64,000 nucleotides of DNA from Eubacteriales bacterium. GTDB taxonomy: Bacteria > Bacillota > Clostridia > Peptostreptococcales > Anaerovoracaceae. The DNA is taken from NCBI GenBank assembly GCA_028706405.1, contig JAQWBM010000006.1:1-64000 (forward strand), read 5' to 3'. Every line of letters begins with the position of its first letter. Positions within the stretch are counted from its first letter, which is position 1. Position numbers and translations under genes: made by a program. Below, one piece after another: positions 53,906-62,352 of this stretch. The notes under the pieces were generated by a model. The model did no database searches. It was not told where the DNA came from and saw only the letters and a list, made by a program, of their open reading frames with translations.

Positions 53906-54301
53906 GATTTACACCAATTTGTTGGTGTGGAGCAAAAGAGTGCTTGTACGAACATTATACGAACAAGAGCCAGACAAACACTTGCCTGTTCGCCTAGCTC
54001 TCTTTTAAATAGCCTTATTTTTTTGCTTTTTAGTTCTCCAGATAAAACAAAACGTTTAAATTTCAACGTTTCAGTACTCTCGTTTTGTCCTTTTCGGACA
54101 CTTTGTGAAATGATAGTGGAAAAAAGATTTTATGAATCAACTGGCGATGTTTAATAACTTAACCGACAGCTCAGACTGTATTATGATTCATCATTGCTAA
54201 GGCGAACATATTGTTCCTTTAAACGACTTTTTTCACTACCATATGCAGATGAAATGCGGTTTATAGCAATGACCAAAATAATCATAAATTCGTTAGATTG
54301 A
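53906..54301. other. Intergenic region in the decayed patch
   Basis: About 400 bp without a supported gene. Composition drops from the GC-rich remnant to A/T-rich sequence at about 53940. I see no promoter pair, hairpin or repeat that stands out. Confidence 0.4.
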
Positions 54302-55084
54302 ATGGTAAACCTTAATTGTTCATTGATAATTGTAAAAAAGTTTAAGGACTCGCATCTGCCAACAATCAGAAAAATGGTGTATCAGACCAATCCCGTCAGC
54401 GGTGAAAACATGCAGCGCAAGATGCGTTTGATTTTTTTCAGCCGGTGGGCGATGTTGGTGTTCGGTGTCCTTATGGCAGCCTTTCCGATTGTAACAATCA
54501 TCAGTGAAGGTGAGATGTATCTGCCGGATTTCCTGCCTCATCTGCTGGCGGGAGCACTGGGCATTATTCTTATCATACTCGCCGCCGGTACCATACGCCG
54601 AACAAAGCAGATGACGGCACTGATTGCCGAGACGGTTATCAGGGAGGTTTTCGGTGCTGACAGCCAATACGATGCCTTCGGGCATGTCCCGGAGGAGTGC
54701 ATAGCGGCAACGGGTTTTGTGGATGATTATGAACATATTTATGGCAGCGATTTCGTGCGCGGGCATTACCGCGGCGTTCCGATTATGTTTTCCGATGTGC
54801 GCCTCACACGAACCGACAGGGAATACAATTCAGAGACGGGGAAGCATGAGGCGCAGGAGGTCGATTTATTCAAAGGGTACTGGCTGGCGGCGGATTTTGA
54901 CCGGGAACTGGCGGCGCCGCCGCTGACTATCATGGAAAGGCGTTCCGGGGGCGGCTCCATTCCAATGGAGAGTGAAGCCTTCAACCGCCAATTCAGCGTA
55001 TTCTGTGCCGATGCGCACACGGCGTTCTACATCCTGACGCCGCACTTCATGGAACGCGCTTCATTGTCGGATTATGCATATTAG
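54302..55084 (+). CDS. DUF3137-like membrane protein, probably truncated
   Basis: An open frame whose residues 38-255 resemble DUF3137 proteins. Two membrane helices (about 45-100, WAMLVFGVLMAAFPIVTII and LLAGALGIILIILAAGTI) are followed by a soluble domain with GSDFVRGHYRGVPIMFSDVRLT, LFKGYWLAADF and ESEAFNRQFSVFCADAHTAFYILTPHFMER. The usual C-terminus after MER is lost (it ends ASLSDYAY), and the first 37 residues look unrelated. The start codon lacks a clear ribosome site. Probably a decaying gene in the same GC-rich patch as the chemoreceptor remnant. Confidence 0.55.
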   Translation: MVNLNCSLIIVKKFKDSHLPTIRKMVYQTNPVSGENMQRKMRLIFFSRWAMLVFGVLMAAFPIVTIISEGEMYLPDFLPHLLAGALGIILIILAAGTIRRTKQMTALIAETVIREVFGADSQYDAFGHVPEECIAATGFVDDYEHIYGSDFVRGHYRGVPIMFSDVRLTRTDREYNSETGKHEAQEVDLFKGYWLAADFDRELAAPPLTIMERRSGGGSIPMESEAFNRQFSVFCADAHTAFYILTPHFMERASLSDYAY

Positions 55085-55553
55085 GCGCAATATTGCTTGC
55101 GCTTATCATTTACATTACGCTTACACTTTTGTTTTTAAAGGGGGTTTCTTCCTAAACTTACAAACAGGCAGGCTGCTTTACGTCCCCTGACAGGAAAGGC
55201 ACACGAACCGGAATTTATTAAGATGTACGAAAGTGCCCGGATATCCCGGCAAAAGACGGATGACGAATGCATCTATTTGAACGGCGGTCCCAGCCTATCA
55301 TCCTATAATGAAATACCGAAAACGATACGGGGGTTCAAAAATCATGTTTTTCGGTTTTTAGTCTTTGATTCGCAGTTTTTCGATGGAATTCAAATTTGAT
55401 ATTCCGATCTGATTTTATCGATACGAAAATGCCAGAAAACCTGATATATAATAAGATTTTCTGGCAAGAAAAATGACCTTCGGTTTGGCGTATGGGGTGA
55501 TTTTAGATATTTTCAATCCCATTTATAGGATAACAAGCTTGGTGATGCACGGT
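55085..55553. other. Degraded non-coding stretch before mutY
   Basis: A plus-strand frame from about 55150 to 55398 (without a start codon; contains AHEPEFIKMYESARIS) may be a gene fragment of unknown origin. At 55430-55466 TGCCAGAAAA...TTTTCTGGCA forms a hairpin. AAATGACCTTCGG at 55471-55483 is repeated inverted on the other side of mutY. Confidence 0.4.
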
Positions 55554-56618
55554 TTATTTGCACATTGTCCATATGTTTTCCATAAATGGGCAAAATGCCG
55601 AGGGCACAGCGGCGGATTGCTCTATCTCATCCAATGACATCCATCGGTAATCCTCTGTGCAATGGGATATATTTTGTGTCCTCACAAAAAACCCTGTCAT
55701 GTGCCATTCTACATGCGTAAATAGATGCTTGGCAAATTTTTGACCGACCAACGTCCAAATGTGTAAACCATATTTTTGCAATGCGTCAGGCAAGCGCTTT
55801 GCGCTCAATGTTCCCGGAACATTTGGGAACTCCCACATGGCCGCCAATAGCCCTATATCCGGCCGTTTATGCAATAAATACCTACCGTCATATTCAATGA
55901 TAAAAACAGTTTTCTCTTCTATTTTTCGGGGCTTTTTCGGAGACTTCACCGGATATTTTTCAGGATTTCCCTCTATAAAGGCTTGGCATAGGCGTGCAAT
56001 CGGACAGTTATCACATCGGGGGCCACCATTGGGTAGGCAAACAACCGCTCCTAACTCCATTAATGCCTGGTTAAAATCTCCAGGACGGTTTGCCGGCATG
56101 GCGACAGACAGGCAATCGTATATATCATTCACGGTAGCTTGTTTTGAAATATCTCTATCGCTTCCTAAAACACGGGACATAACACGCAGTACATTGCCAT
56201 CCACCGCAGGTCTTCGTATATCAAAAGCAATAGATGCAATGGCACCGGCGGTATAAGGGCCTATTCCGGACAATGTCAGCAAATCCTTGTAAGAAGCAGG
56301 CAATTTGCCTGCATAATTTTCTACAATTTCAATTGCGGCCTTCTTTAAGTTTCTGGCGCGGGAATAATACCCCAACCCTTCCCACAGTTTTAAGAGCCGC
56401 TCATCCGAAATTTCTGCAAGGGCTTTCAGATCCGGCAATTCTTTTATGAATCTCTTATAGTATTCAATGACTGCCTCTACCCTTGTCTGCTGAAGCATAA
56501 TTTCAGAAATCCAGATGCGATATGGATCTTTGTCTTGGCGCCAAGGTAATTCCCTTTTATTTAGATCATACCATTTCAATAATAATTCTGCGGCTTTTTC
56601 AGATTGATATTCGTCCAT
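55554..56618 (-). CDS. mutY: A/G-specific adenine DNA glycosylase MutY
   Basis: Base-excision repair enzyme that removes adenine mispaired with 8-oxoguanine. The catalytic domain has WRQDKDPYRIWISEIMLQQTRVEAV (catalytic Glu in the SEIMLQQT motif) and the helix-hairpin-helix LSGIGPYTAGAIASIAF with the catalytic Asp in RPAVDGNV. The iron-sulphur cluster ligands are C-x6-C-x2-C-x5-C (CLPNGGPRCDNCPIARLC). The C-terminal NUDIX-like domain (about 235-350) recognises oxoguanine. The ATG at 56616-56618 follows GAAAGGATCCGAT. It stands alone between repeat-bearing intergenic regions. Confidence 0.95.
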   Translation of the reverse strand: MDEYQSEKAAELLLKWYDLNKRELPWRQDKDPYRIWISEIMLQQTRVEAVIEYYKRFIKELPDLKALAEISDERLLKLWEGLGYYSRARNLKKAAIEIVENYAGKLPASYKDLLTLSGIGPYTAGAIASIAFDIRRPAVDGNVLRVMSRVLGSDRDISKQATVNDIYDCLSVAMPANRPGDFNQALMELGAVVCLPNGGPRCDNCPIARLCQAFIEGNPEKYPVKSPKKPRKIEEKTVFIIEYDGRYLLHKRPDIGLLAAMWEFPNVPGTLSAKRLPDALQKYGLHIWTLVGQKFAKHLFTHVEWHMTGFFVRTQNISHCTEDYRWMSLDEIEQSAAVPSAFCPFMENIWTMCK

Positions 56619-57206
56619 ATCGGATCCTTTCGAGAAATAGTTTGATGGGTAAATAGTACAGTTACAACAAATGCACATACTTTCTTATCTTTCAATATCA
56701 TATAAGAATATTATACAATAAAAGTATGGTTAGTAAAATATAGAGGCATATTTGCTCATCTCTGTATTAACCAAGCATAGAGTTAAGATATCGCCGCACT
56801 TTGTTGCAGAATTAATGCGTAAAATGGGCTTGCAAAAGGCTTGAGAGCCTTGAGAGCAAAGAAAAAACCTCCAAATTTTGTTCAGTTCAATAAGAACTGT
56901 TCAAAATCCGAAGGTCATTTCAGAAAAAAAGATTTTGAAGTTGATCACGACTATTCTACAATTCAGTAAAAAATTGCAGAGTTTAAATATCGTGGGAATT
57001 TTATATTTAAAAACTCTCCTGATCTGAGGAAGTAAATTTAAATGCGTATACCGTAATTTCAAGGTTTTCTGTCAAATACATTATTCATGTCTGATTTCAT
57101 ATCAAATGTGTAAATGCTGATAAATACAGGCTTTTGGGCATAGAAAAGGTACGAAATGCTGGACAGTCCAATAAAACTGTTCAATACTTTGTACCTTGTT
57201 CAAATG
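56619..57206. other. 588-bp intergenic region with palindromes
   Basis: No gene seen. It holds an imperfect palindrome at 56875-56907 (ATTTTG-TT-CAGTTC, AATAA, GAACTG-TT-CAAAAT), CCGAAGGTCATTT at 56908-56920, and a second palindrome at 57146-57197 (AAGGTAC...GTACCTT around GGACAGT...ACTGTTC). Both palindromes share a CAGT-YCAATAA-RAACTGTTC-like centre. GGGGACGTTATTCG follows at about 57210. Confidence 0.5.
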
Positions 57207-58241
57207 TCAAGGGGACGTTATTCGAACATCCGTCCGATTTTTAAGGTGAGTCGAACTCTCATCGCTCCATTTCATATGCCTCGCATCAACTGAAATTTCA
57301 ACGTTTTTGAGAATTGTTAAAAACTCGTAAATACACTTAATCAAAAATACATGATACGTCAAGACACACAAATCGCCAAAAAATTTACACGTTTCGTCGC
57401 CGTTTTGAACGACTTCCGAACTTCTGTCCGGTTCTGCCACTTTGACGGTTTCCCAAACCACTGTATTTTGGGTAGATATCACAACAGTATCTGTAATTCT
57501 TTCCGCCATCCATCTCTGGTAACAATCCAGCCAAGTCATATTCCACCGCAGCATAAAACTTCTGTTATGATTTATAAAAGAAGTATGATATACCAACTGC
57601 AATAACGACCATAACCCTAGTGCATTCTCTTCTGCAAATCCCGGCACAGCTTGTCTACTCAAAAGCTTAGAATTCCCTTGGAGAAAAGTCAAGCATGCTG
57701 GCATCAGTGACCTGCATACTATTCCGGCTCTCTCGCTCAATCCTATATTGCCATCGGTGACAATATTGTTCTCCACCATTACTACAGGATAAGCGTTCCG
57801 AATCTCTTCTGCATCATGGATTGTCTGTTCAAAGGTGTCTGCTTCAATCGTTTTCAGAAGTGCCAGCTTGGACAGGTTCTGTTTCAATGCAAGATCAATA
57901 TAGAATGCGCGTTGCCCATTGCACTCACAAGATTCTAAGATTACGACATTCTGAGTCCAGCCGAGAATTTCCGTTTCATACATTAAGTCAGGTGTATTTT
58001 CATAAGCCTGATAATAATCTCGCATCCTTCTGAGGTTACGAGGAGAGAAACCCTTGCAGTCAGGGAATTGTTTCCCCAACAAATCTGCAAGAAAAACGAC
58101 AAACGCTTTTTCTCCTTGAGTGCAGATGCTCCGGCCAATAAAAGCATAGAGGCGCATCAGTTCCGTATTCGATGGTTCAGCCTTATCTATCTGTGATTTA
58201 TTGTAGCCTTGCTCATACAGTGTTTTAATCGTTGTTTGCAT
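57207..58241 (-). CDS. DUF1016 N-terminal-domain protein without the nuclease part
   Basis: A 344-residue protein. Residues 1-130 match the DUF1016 N-terminal (YhcG-type, winged-helix-like) domain: LYAFIGRSICTQGEKAF, FPDCKGFSPRNLRRMRDYYQAYE and LGWTQNVVILE. The PD-(D/E)xK nuclease domain that normally follows is not visible. Instead there is a stretch (VVMVENNIVTDGNIGLSERAG, LWSLLQLVYHTSF, MLRWNMTWLDCYQRWM) that I believe is common in clostridial mobile elements but cannot name. GGAGGT lies 4 nt before the ATG at 58239-58241; an ATG 15 bases upstream is possible. Its 3' end carries a 16-bp motif inverted at 59501. Confidence 0.7.
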   Translation of the reverse strand: MQTTIKTLYEQGYNKSQIDKAEPSNTELMRLYAFIGRSICTQGEKAFVVFLADLLGKQFPDCKGFSPRNLRRMRDYYQAYENTPDLMYETEILGWTQNVVILESCECNGQRAFYIDLALKQNLSKLALLKTIEADTFEQTIHDAEEIRNAYPVVMVENNIVTDGNIGLSERAGIVCRSLMPACLTFLQGNSKLLSRQAVPGFAEENALGLWSLLQLVYHTSFINHNRSFMLRWNMTWLDCYQRWMAERITDTVVISTQNTVVWETVKVAEPDRSSEVVQNGDETCKFFGDLCVLTYHVFLIKCIYEFLTILKNVEISVDARHMKWSDESSTHLKNRTDVRITSP

Positions 58242-58294
58242 ATGTACCTCCAACATGAATAAATTACCTCCTTCGTTAGGAGATTTTCACGTTT

Positions 58295-58558
58295 TCAGTA
58301 TACCAAAAGTGGGGAAAAATCTCGGTCCGAATTGGGTAATTCAATTATGTCATTAACATACTTATCCCGCCGCCTGGCCCGATACTCTCTTTTGTATTCT
58401 TCATAAGGGACTTCCAAAAGGCAGCCGTAGATAGGCAAAAAATATCTGTTTGCGTATTCTGGGTTTCGTTCTTTTCCAATAAATAGGGCTGTGTAGGAGA
58501 TTTCCTGATAGATACCGTTTTCTACGATAAAACAGTGTTTGAATTTGACTTTCGTCAT
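58295..58558 (-). CDS. Short protein resembling the N-terminus of mobile-element sigma-like ORFs
   Basis: An 87-residue protein. The segment ISYTALFIGKERNPEYANRYFLPIYGCLLEV followed by EYKREYRARRRDKYV resembles a conserved leader region of conjugative-element ORFs (ISYEELCRRRETDPAYADRYFIPLHGML type) from memory. In those, a longer protein follows. Here it ends after DRDFSPLLVY, so it may be a truncated remnant. The start follows GGAGGACAAGTCT. It lies 53 nt upstream of the DUF1016 gene, same strand. Confidence 0.55.
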   Translation of the reverse strand: MTKVKFKHCFIVENGIYQEISYTALFIGKERNPEYANRYFLPIYGCLLEVPYEEYKREYRARRRDKYVNDIIELPNSDRDFSPLLVY

Positions 58559-58698
58559 AGACTTGTCCTCCGTTTTCTGACATTCCGATAGCGAATTGAA
58601 ATGTCAGAAGCGGAGGAGAACGACAGCCGTTTGAAGACGTTGAAGTCTTCAGCTCTGCTGAAAGAAATCGAAATACATAGAATTTTGTCAAATAAAAA

Positions 58699-58722
58699 AC
58701 CGCAGGATGCTTGCATCCTGCG
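58699..58722 (-). terminator. Terminator after the 58819 gene
   Basis: CCGCAGGATG-CTTG-CATCCTGCGG, a 10-bp perfect stem. On the minus strand it is followed by TTTTTTATTTG. Confidence 0.85.
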
Positions 58723-58818
58723 GCATTGTAAACCATATTCAGTTGTTTATGTATGTAAAATATAGAAATGAATAATAGTGGAAATGGCACACGAAAAAAA
58801 GCCGCAAAAATACAGCCA

Positions 58819-59184
58819 CTACTTTTTAAGCCTTGAGCATTGGGTATAGTTCTCCATTACCTTACCTGCCAGCACCACACCGTTAAAATCAGCCAGTAAA
58901 CGATAAGAGGAATTTCCACTATCTGATTTAAGAAGTGGTGCTTTTTCCAGAAGAGATGTGTATTCATACACCAGTGCAGAAAAGGGCGCTACCCTGTGAT
59001 ACAACTCTTTTGCTTCAGGTATCGTTAAGTCTTCCGGAGCAATATATAGCATGCCATTTGATTGTACTCTGCAAGCCGGTTCCCGATGAAGCAGAACCAA
59101 CAAGCTGTTGTTTTCCAGCGGAATACTTGAAATATCCTGTTCTGCAAGCACACGGGAAAGTTCTGCGAAAAATTTTCTACTCAT
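58819..59184 (-). CDS. Small uncharacterised mobile-element protein
   Basis: About 121 residues. The opening SRKFFAELSRVLAEQDI and central APEDLTIPEAKELYHRV...YEYTSLLEKAPLL read as helices, with the final LADFNGVVLAGK as strands. I recall similar short ORFs next to recombinases and Tn916-like genes in Clostridia but know no function. The ATG at 59182-59184 follows GGAGGAATCAGT; the longer frame begins before that site. A strong terminator follows. Confidence 0.6.
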   Translation of the reverse strand: MSRKFFAELSRVLAEQDISSIPLENNSLLVLLHREPACRVQSNGMLYIAPEDLTIPEAKELYHRVAPFSALVYEYTSLLEKAPLLKSDSGNSSYRLLADFNGVVLAGKVMENYTQCSRLKK

Positions 59185-59652
59185 ACTGATTCCTCCATCT
59201 TTCATGTTTTGCAAAAAAAGATGCTGATTCTTTAGCTACAAATTGCCGCAAAATCAGCACCTTCTGGCACCAAAAGTTATTTAGTTTTTATATTCTTCTT
59301 GCTTAGATTACTGCCTCTCAAAAAGGGCGCCATTGAAAATTCAACGCTTATCACCTTATCAAAAAAGGGCGCCACTTTTTAACGGAATTTCTGCCGTATA
59401 ACAAAGCTAGGCGCTTTTCATGTGAAAAGTTTCAATGTAATTTTCTATTTTTTAGAAAGATATCGTCGTTTTTTATGGAAAATGACCTGAAAAGGTCTAA
59501 GATGAGAGTTCGACTCCCCCAAAAGGCTTAAAAACCCCCTATGACATCCTCGAAATCGACTTTTTAAAAAACGGCTTTTTCGAGGTGAGAAAAGTCTCAA
59601 AAACGTTGGAAATCCTACGTCTTTGACGTAGGACATCCTTTTTACGTAGGCT
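59185..59652. other. 468-bp intergenic region inside the mobile-element remnant
   Basis: No gene supported. It contains two copies of AAAAAGGGCGCCA (near 59320 and 59363), GATGAGAGTTCGACTC at 59501-59516 (inverted copy at 57248-57263), and a hairpin CCTCGAAA...TTTTCGAGG. It also has a perfect 9-bp hairpin TCCTACGTC-TTT-GACGTAGGA at about 59612-59632, downstream of the recombinase gene. Confidence 0.5.
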
Positions 59653-61113
59653 TTATGGTGAAGCACCCGCACTCAAACTCGAACTCTCAATATCAGCTAA
59701 ATTAATGGTTTTGCTACCTTCTTTATAGTTAAACATCAGCACTATCTTATCATCATAAAGATAAATGGCGTTCACAAAGCTGTCAACCAGTCTTTGTCTG
59801 TGTGCGGGATTGGTAACATCTAAAGTACGAAAGCGGTGCAGCCAAAACAACAATTGCTCTTTTGTCAAAAGTGGTTTTTGCATTTCCTCTTGGATAATGG
59901 AAACTTCTAGGTGACTTCTTGTTTCTTCCAACTCGTCAAGCCGCTGCTTGGTAGACTGTGTAAAAATTCCCTGCTGAATAGCATTTATGATATTTTCAAT
60001 GCCTTTTTCCGTTTCTATTAATCGCTGTTTTAGCATTGGCAGCGTAGTATTTTCCCGCTTTTGGAACGCAACTAATGTATCGGTAAGGTCGTTCATCAGC
60101 ACATCATCAAACAGTAGCTTTACAATATGCTCAATCACAAGATTTTCAATCCAATCCTTTTTCACCGTCTTTTTGGAGCAGGCTTTTTTATATTTAGCGG
60201 TCACACATTTATAATATTGGTAACTTGTCATATTGCAGCTTGTTCCACTTTCACCGCACATATAAGCACCGCAGCATCCGCAAAAGAGCTTTGTTGTCAG
60301 CAAATACATTTCCTCTTTAGCCTTTGCCCTCGCAGGGGCTTTCTTGTTTTTCTCCAGCCGTTCGCCCACTCGGTCAAACAAATCCTTTGGCACGATGGCG
60401 GGAACGCCGTCCGGTATAACCGTATCACGATATTTATACTCACCGATATAACGGCGATTTTTTAGCAGCCGCTTCACGCAATCAATTCTAAGCGGCTTCT
60501 TGCGATAGGTCTGTATGCCCTTACTGTTGAGGAAATCTACAAGCTGCATTATCGTTGTCCCGTTGTCGTAACGCTGAAAGGCTTCAAGCACTATTGGAGC
60601 GGTTAAAGGGTCAATTTGAAAATCTTGCTCGTTGTCAATAGCATAGCCAATCGGTAAGCCCCCACCATTATATTTGCATTTAAGGGCGTTTTCGGTCAAT
60701 CCTCTAACTATCTTTTCCGAAAGCTCAGCACTGTAAAACTCTGCATACCCCTCTAACAAACTTTCAAGCAAAATGCCTGTGCTGTCCTCGGCTATGGTTT
60801 CGGTTGCTGATACTACTTTAACGCCATTTTTCCGCAGAGTAGCTTTATAGTGTGAACTATCATAGCGGTTTCGGGCAAAGCGGTCTAGCTTCCACACAAG
60901 CACCATATCAAACAAGCCCTTTGCGCTGTCCTTAATCATACGCTGGAATTCGGGGCGGTTGTCGGTCTTAGCAGATAATGCCCTGTCTATGTATGTGGCT
61001 ACAACGGTAATACCGTTCTTTTCGGCATATGCTTTACATTCCCGAAGTTGCCCCTCTATACTTTCCTCACGTTGATTATCACTAGAATATCTTGCATAAA
61101 TAACAGCTTTCAT
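59653..61113 (-). CDS. Large serine recombinase (integrase/transposase of a mobile element)
   Basis: Site-specific DNA recombinase of about 486 residues. The N-terminal resolvase domain has the catalytic Ser in YARYSSDNQREESIEGQ and the conserved YIDRALSAKTDNRPEFQRMI and WKLDRFARNRYDS. A recombinase domain (about 165-270) follows, then a zinc ribbon (FCGCCGAYMCGESG...CVTAKYKKACSKK) and a coiled coil (about 350-420). It appears intact. The ATG at 61111-61113 follows AAAGGTTGTGAATTTA; the longer frame starts inside the hairpin region. Such enzymes excise and integrate conjugative or mobilisable elements. Confidence 0.93.
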   Translation of the reverse strand: MKAVIYARYSSDNQREESIEGQLRECKAYAEKNGITVVATYIDRALSAKTDNRPEFQRMIKDSAKGLFDMVLVWKLDRFARNRYDSSHYKATLRKNGVKVVSATETIAEDSTGILLESLLEGYAEFYSAELSEKIVRGLTENALKCKYNGGGLPIGYAIDNEQDFQIDPLTAPIVLEAFQRYDNGTTIMQLVDFLNSKGIQTYRKKPLRIDCVKRLLKNRRYIGEYKYRDTVIPDGVPAIVPKDLFDRVGERLEKNKKAPARAKAKEEMYLLTTKLFCGCCGAYMCGESGTSCNMTSYQYYKCVTAKYKKACSKKTVKKDWIENLVIEHIVKLLFDDVLMNDLTDTLVAFQKRENTTLPMLKQRLIETEKGIENIINAIQQGIFTQSTKQRLDELEETRSHLEVSIIQEEMQKPLLTKEQLLFWLHRFRTLDVTNPAHRQRLVDSFVNAIYLYDDKIVLMFNYKEGSKTINLADIESSSLSAGASP

Positions 61114-61193
61114 TAAATTCACAACCTTTCGTAATTTTATGGGTGGTTTCCTGTAAACCCGCCACATGGGGGCGTTCCCCTTAATTGGCGCAT

Positions 61194-61266
61194 ATTCAGA
61201 AATCCCCTTCTGTCAAGGTCTGATTTATCAGTTCATTTTAACCTTGATTGGAGGGGATTTCTGAAT
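61194..61266. repeat. 26-bp imperfect inverted repeat between recombinase and repressor
   Basis: The arms are 61194-61219 and 61241-61266, both reading outward ATTCAGAAATCCCCT, with 22 of 26 positions complementary and a 21-nt loop. CCACATGGGG flanks it as a direct repeat at 61162-61171 and 61272-61281. It could be an operator, a terminator or part of a recombination site. Confidence 0.7.
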
Positions 61267-61292
61267 AACCTCCACATGGGGAAACGTCCCGC

Positions 61293-61661
61293 TTATTCGC
61301 TTTGCTCCCGTAACATCGCCGTTAAAATATCCCGCAGCTTTTCACTGACTGGTGACGAGGGGTCAAAACACATATCCACAAATTGCTTCAACGCCTTGTT
61401 GTCCTGCGTGATGGCTTCAATGACCTTTGGCTTATGCTCGTATAGCTTGCCCTCTGGCTGCTCAGTTCGGGCAAAAATATAATCCATAGAAACATCAAAG
61501 AAATCTGCATACCAAAGCAACACCTTTAGTGGTGGGGTGGTCTGCCCGTTTTCGTAGCGATTTACGCTTGCTTGCGTTGCTCCCATTAATGCGGCGATTT
61601 TAGCTTGAGATAGGTTGATGCCCTCCCGCAAGCTCTTAAGCCTTTGTGCTAGTTCTAACAT
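61293..61661 (-). CDS. XRE-family transcriptional repressor
   Basis: A 122-residue regulator. Residues 3-60 form a Cro/cI-type helix-turn-helix (LKSLREGINLSQAKIAALMGATQASVNRYENGQTTPP), followed by a helical C-terminal part (about 75-120). The ATG at 61659-61661 follows GAAAGGAGCGTTGGTG. It lies upstream of the recombinase gene on the same strand with a large inverted repeat between them. It is therefore the likely repressor of the mobile element. Confidence 0.88.
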   Translation of the reverse strand: MLELAQRLKSLREGINLSQAKIAALMGATQASVNRYENGQTTPPLKVLLWYADFFDVSMDYIFARTEQPEGKLYEHKPKVIEAITQDNKALKQFVDMCFDPSSPVSEKLRDILTAMLREQSE

Positions 61662-61815
61662 CACCAACGCTCCTTTCTCATAAAATGAATATACATTGTT
61701 CGAGTTATGAAGTCAACGCAAATTCCTCATATTATGGATAAGATGAGCAAAAAGAAAGGAACTGAGCACTTATTGTGCAACAGCTCCCTAGAATAAGTAA
61801 AATGAGATGACAGGA

Positions 61816-62352
61816 TTATTCACTAAAATCAAATGGATCTCTGGGAGTCAGTGTAACTGTTTTTGTATTACTGTCCCATTTAGCAGAATATCCCTGCCAT
61901 TCTGCTAAATATTTTATAGGCGCATAAGTATATCCGTCTTTTATGATGGCGGCGGTATCCATATTATGGCCGTCTGCACGTCCCACAACAGCAAGGGTTT
62001 CACCATTCGGATCCTGATGATATCCTGAGTAATACATATTTTCACCAATTTTAAAACTGATATATGTATAATCTGTATATGCACCCTCCGGCTTTTCATC
62101 GTATTCTTTCATTTCCTTGAAATATGCCGTTTTTTCATCGGAATTCCATTCTGGTACTAATCCCATTGCCTCTGCTATTGGTCTGAGGGGAACCATCGTC
62201 CTGTTGTTGTTGTCGATAAAAGGCTTAATGTCCCCAAAATCTACATTCTGTCCATTGATTGAGACAGCGATGGACGCATCGGCCGAATATACCGGCAACG
62301 CAGATAAAATGATTAATAAGAAAATGACAAATGTTAGCTTTAGTCTTTTCAT
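61816..62352 (-). CDS. Secreted copper-amine-oxidase N-domain protein
   Basis: A 178-residue exported protein. A signal peptide (1-24, LPVYSADA) is followed by one copper amine oxidase N-terminal-like domain: VSINGQNVDFGDIKPFIDNNNRTMVPLRPIAEAMGLVPEWN, then YTYAPIKYLAEWQGYSAKWDSNTKTVTLTP. A short insertion (TYISFKIGENMYYSGYHQD) lies between the two halves. Nothing else is present, so it is a stand-alone wall- or matrix-associated module. It starts after a ribosome site AGGAGGAAAGATC. It lies outside the mobile element. Confidence 0.82.
   Translation of the reverse strand: MKRLKLTFVIFLLIILSALPVYSADASIAVSINGQNVDFGDIKPFIDNNNRTMVPLRPIAEAMGLVPEWNSDEKTAYFKEMKEYDEKPEGAYTDYTYISFKIGENMYYSGYHQDPNGETLAVVGRADGHNMDTAAIIKDGYTYAPIKYLAEWQGYSAKWDSNTKTVTLTPRDPFDFSE

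Noticed and set aside
53864..54154. Plus-strand frame of 96 codons next to the chemoreceptor remnant
   Set aside because: No ribosome site and no recognisable motif; it starts inside the remnant in antisense.
58401..58790. Minus-strand frame of 129 codons overlapping the sigma-like fragment
   Set aside because: It runs through the terminator at 58699-58722 and is out of frame with the better-supported 58295-58558 gene.
59445..59672. Minus-strand frame of 75 codons between the recombinase and the small unknown gene
   Set aside because: The GESNSHLRPF part looks like antisense tRNA-like sequence; no ribosome site and no known match.
57207..61661. Prophage
   Set aside because: Only a recombinase and a repressor are phage-like. 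There are no capsid, tail, portal, terminase or lysis genes, so an integrative-element remnant fits better.
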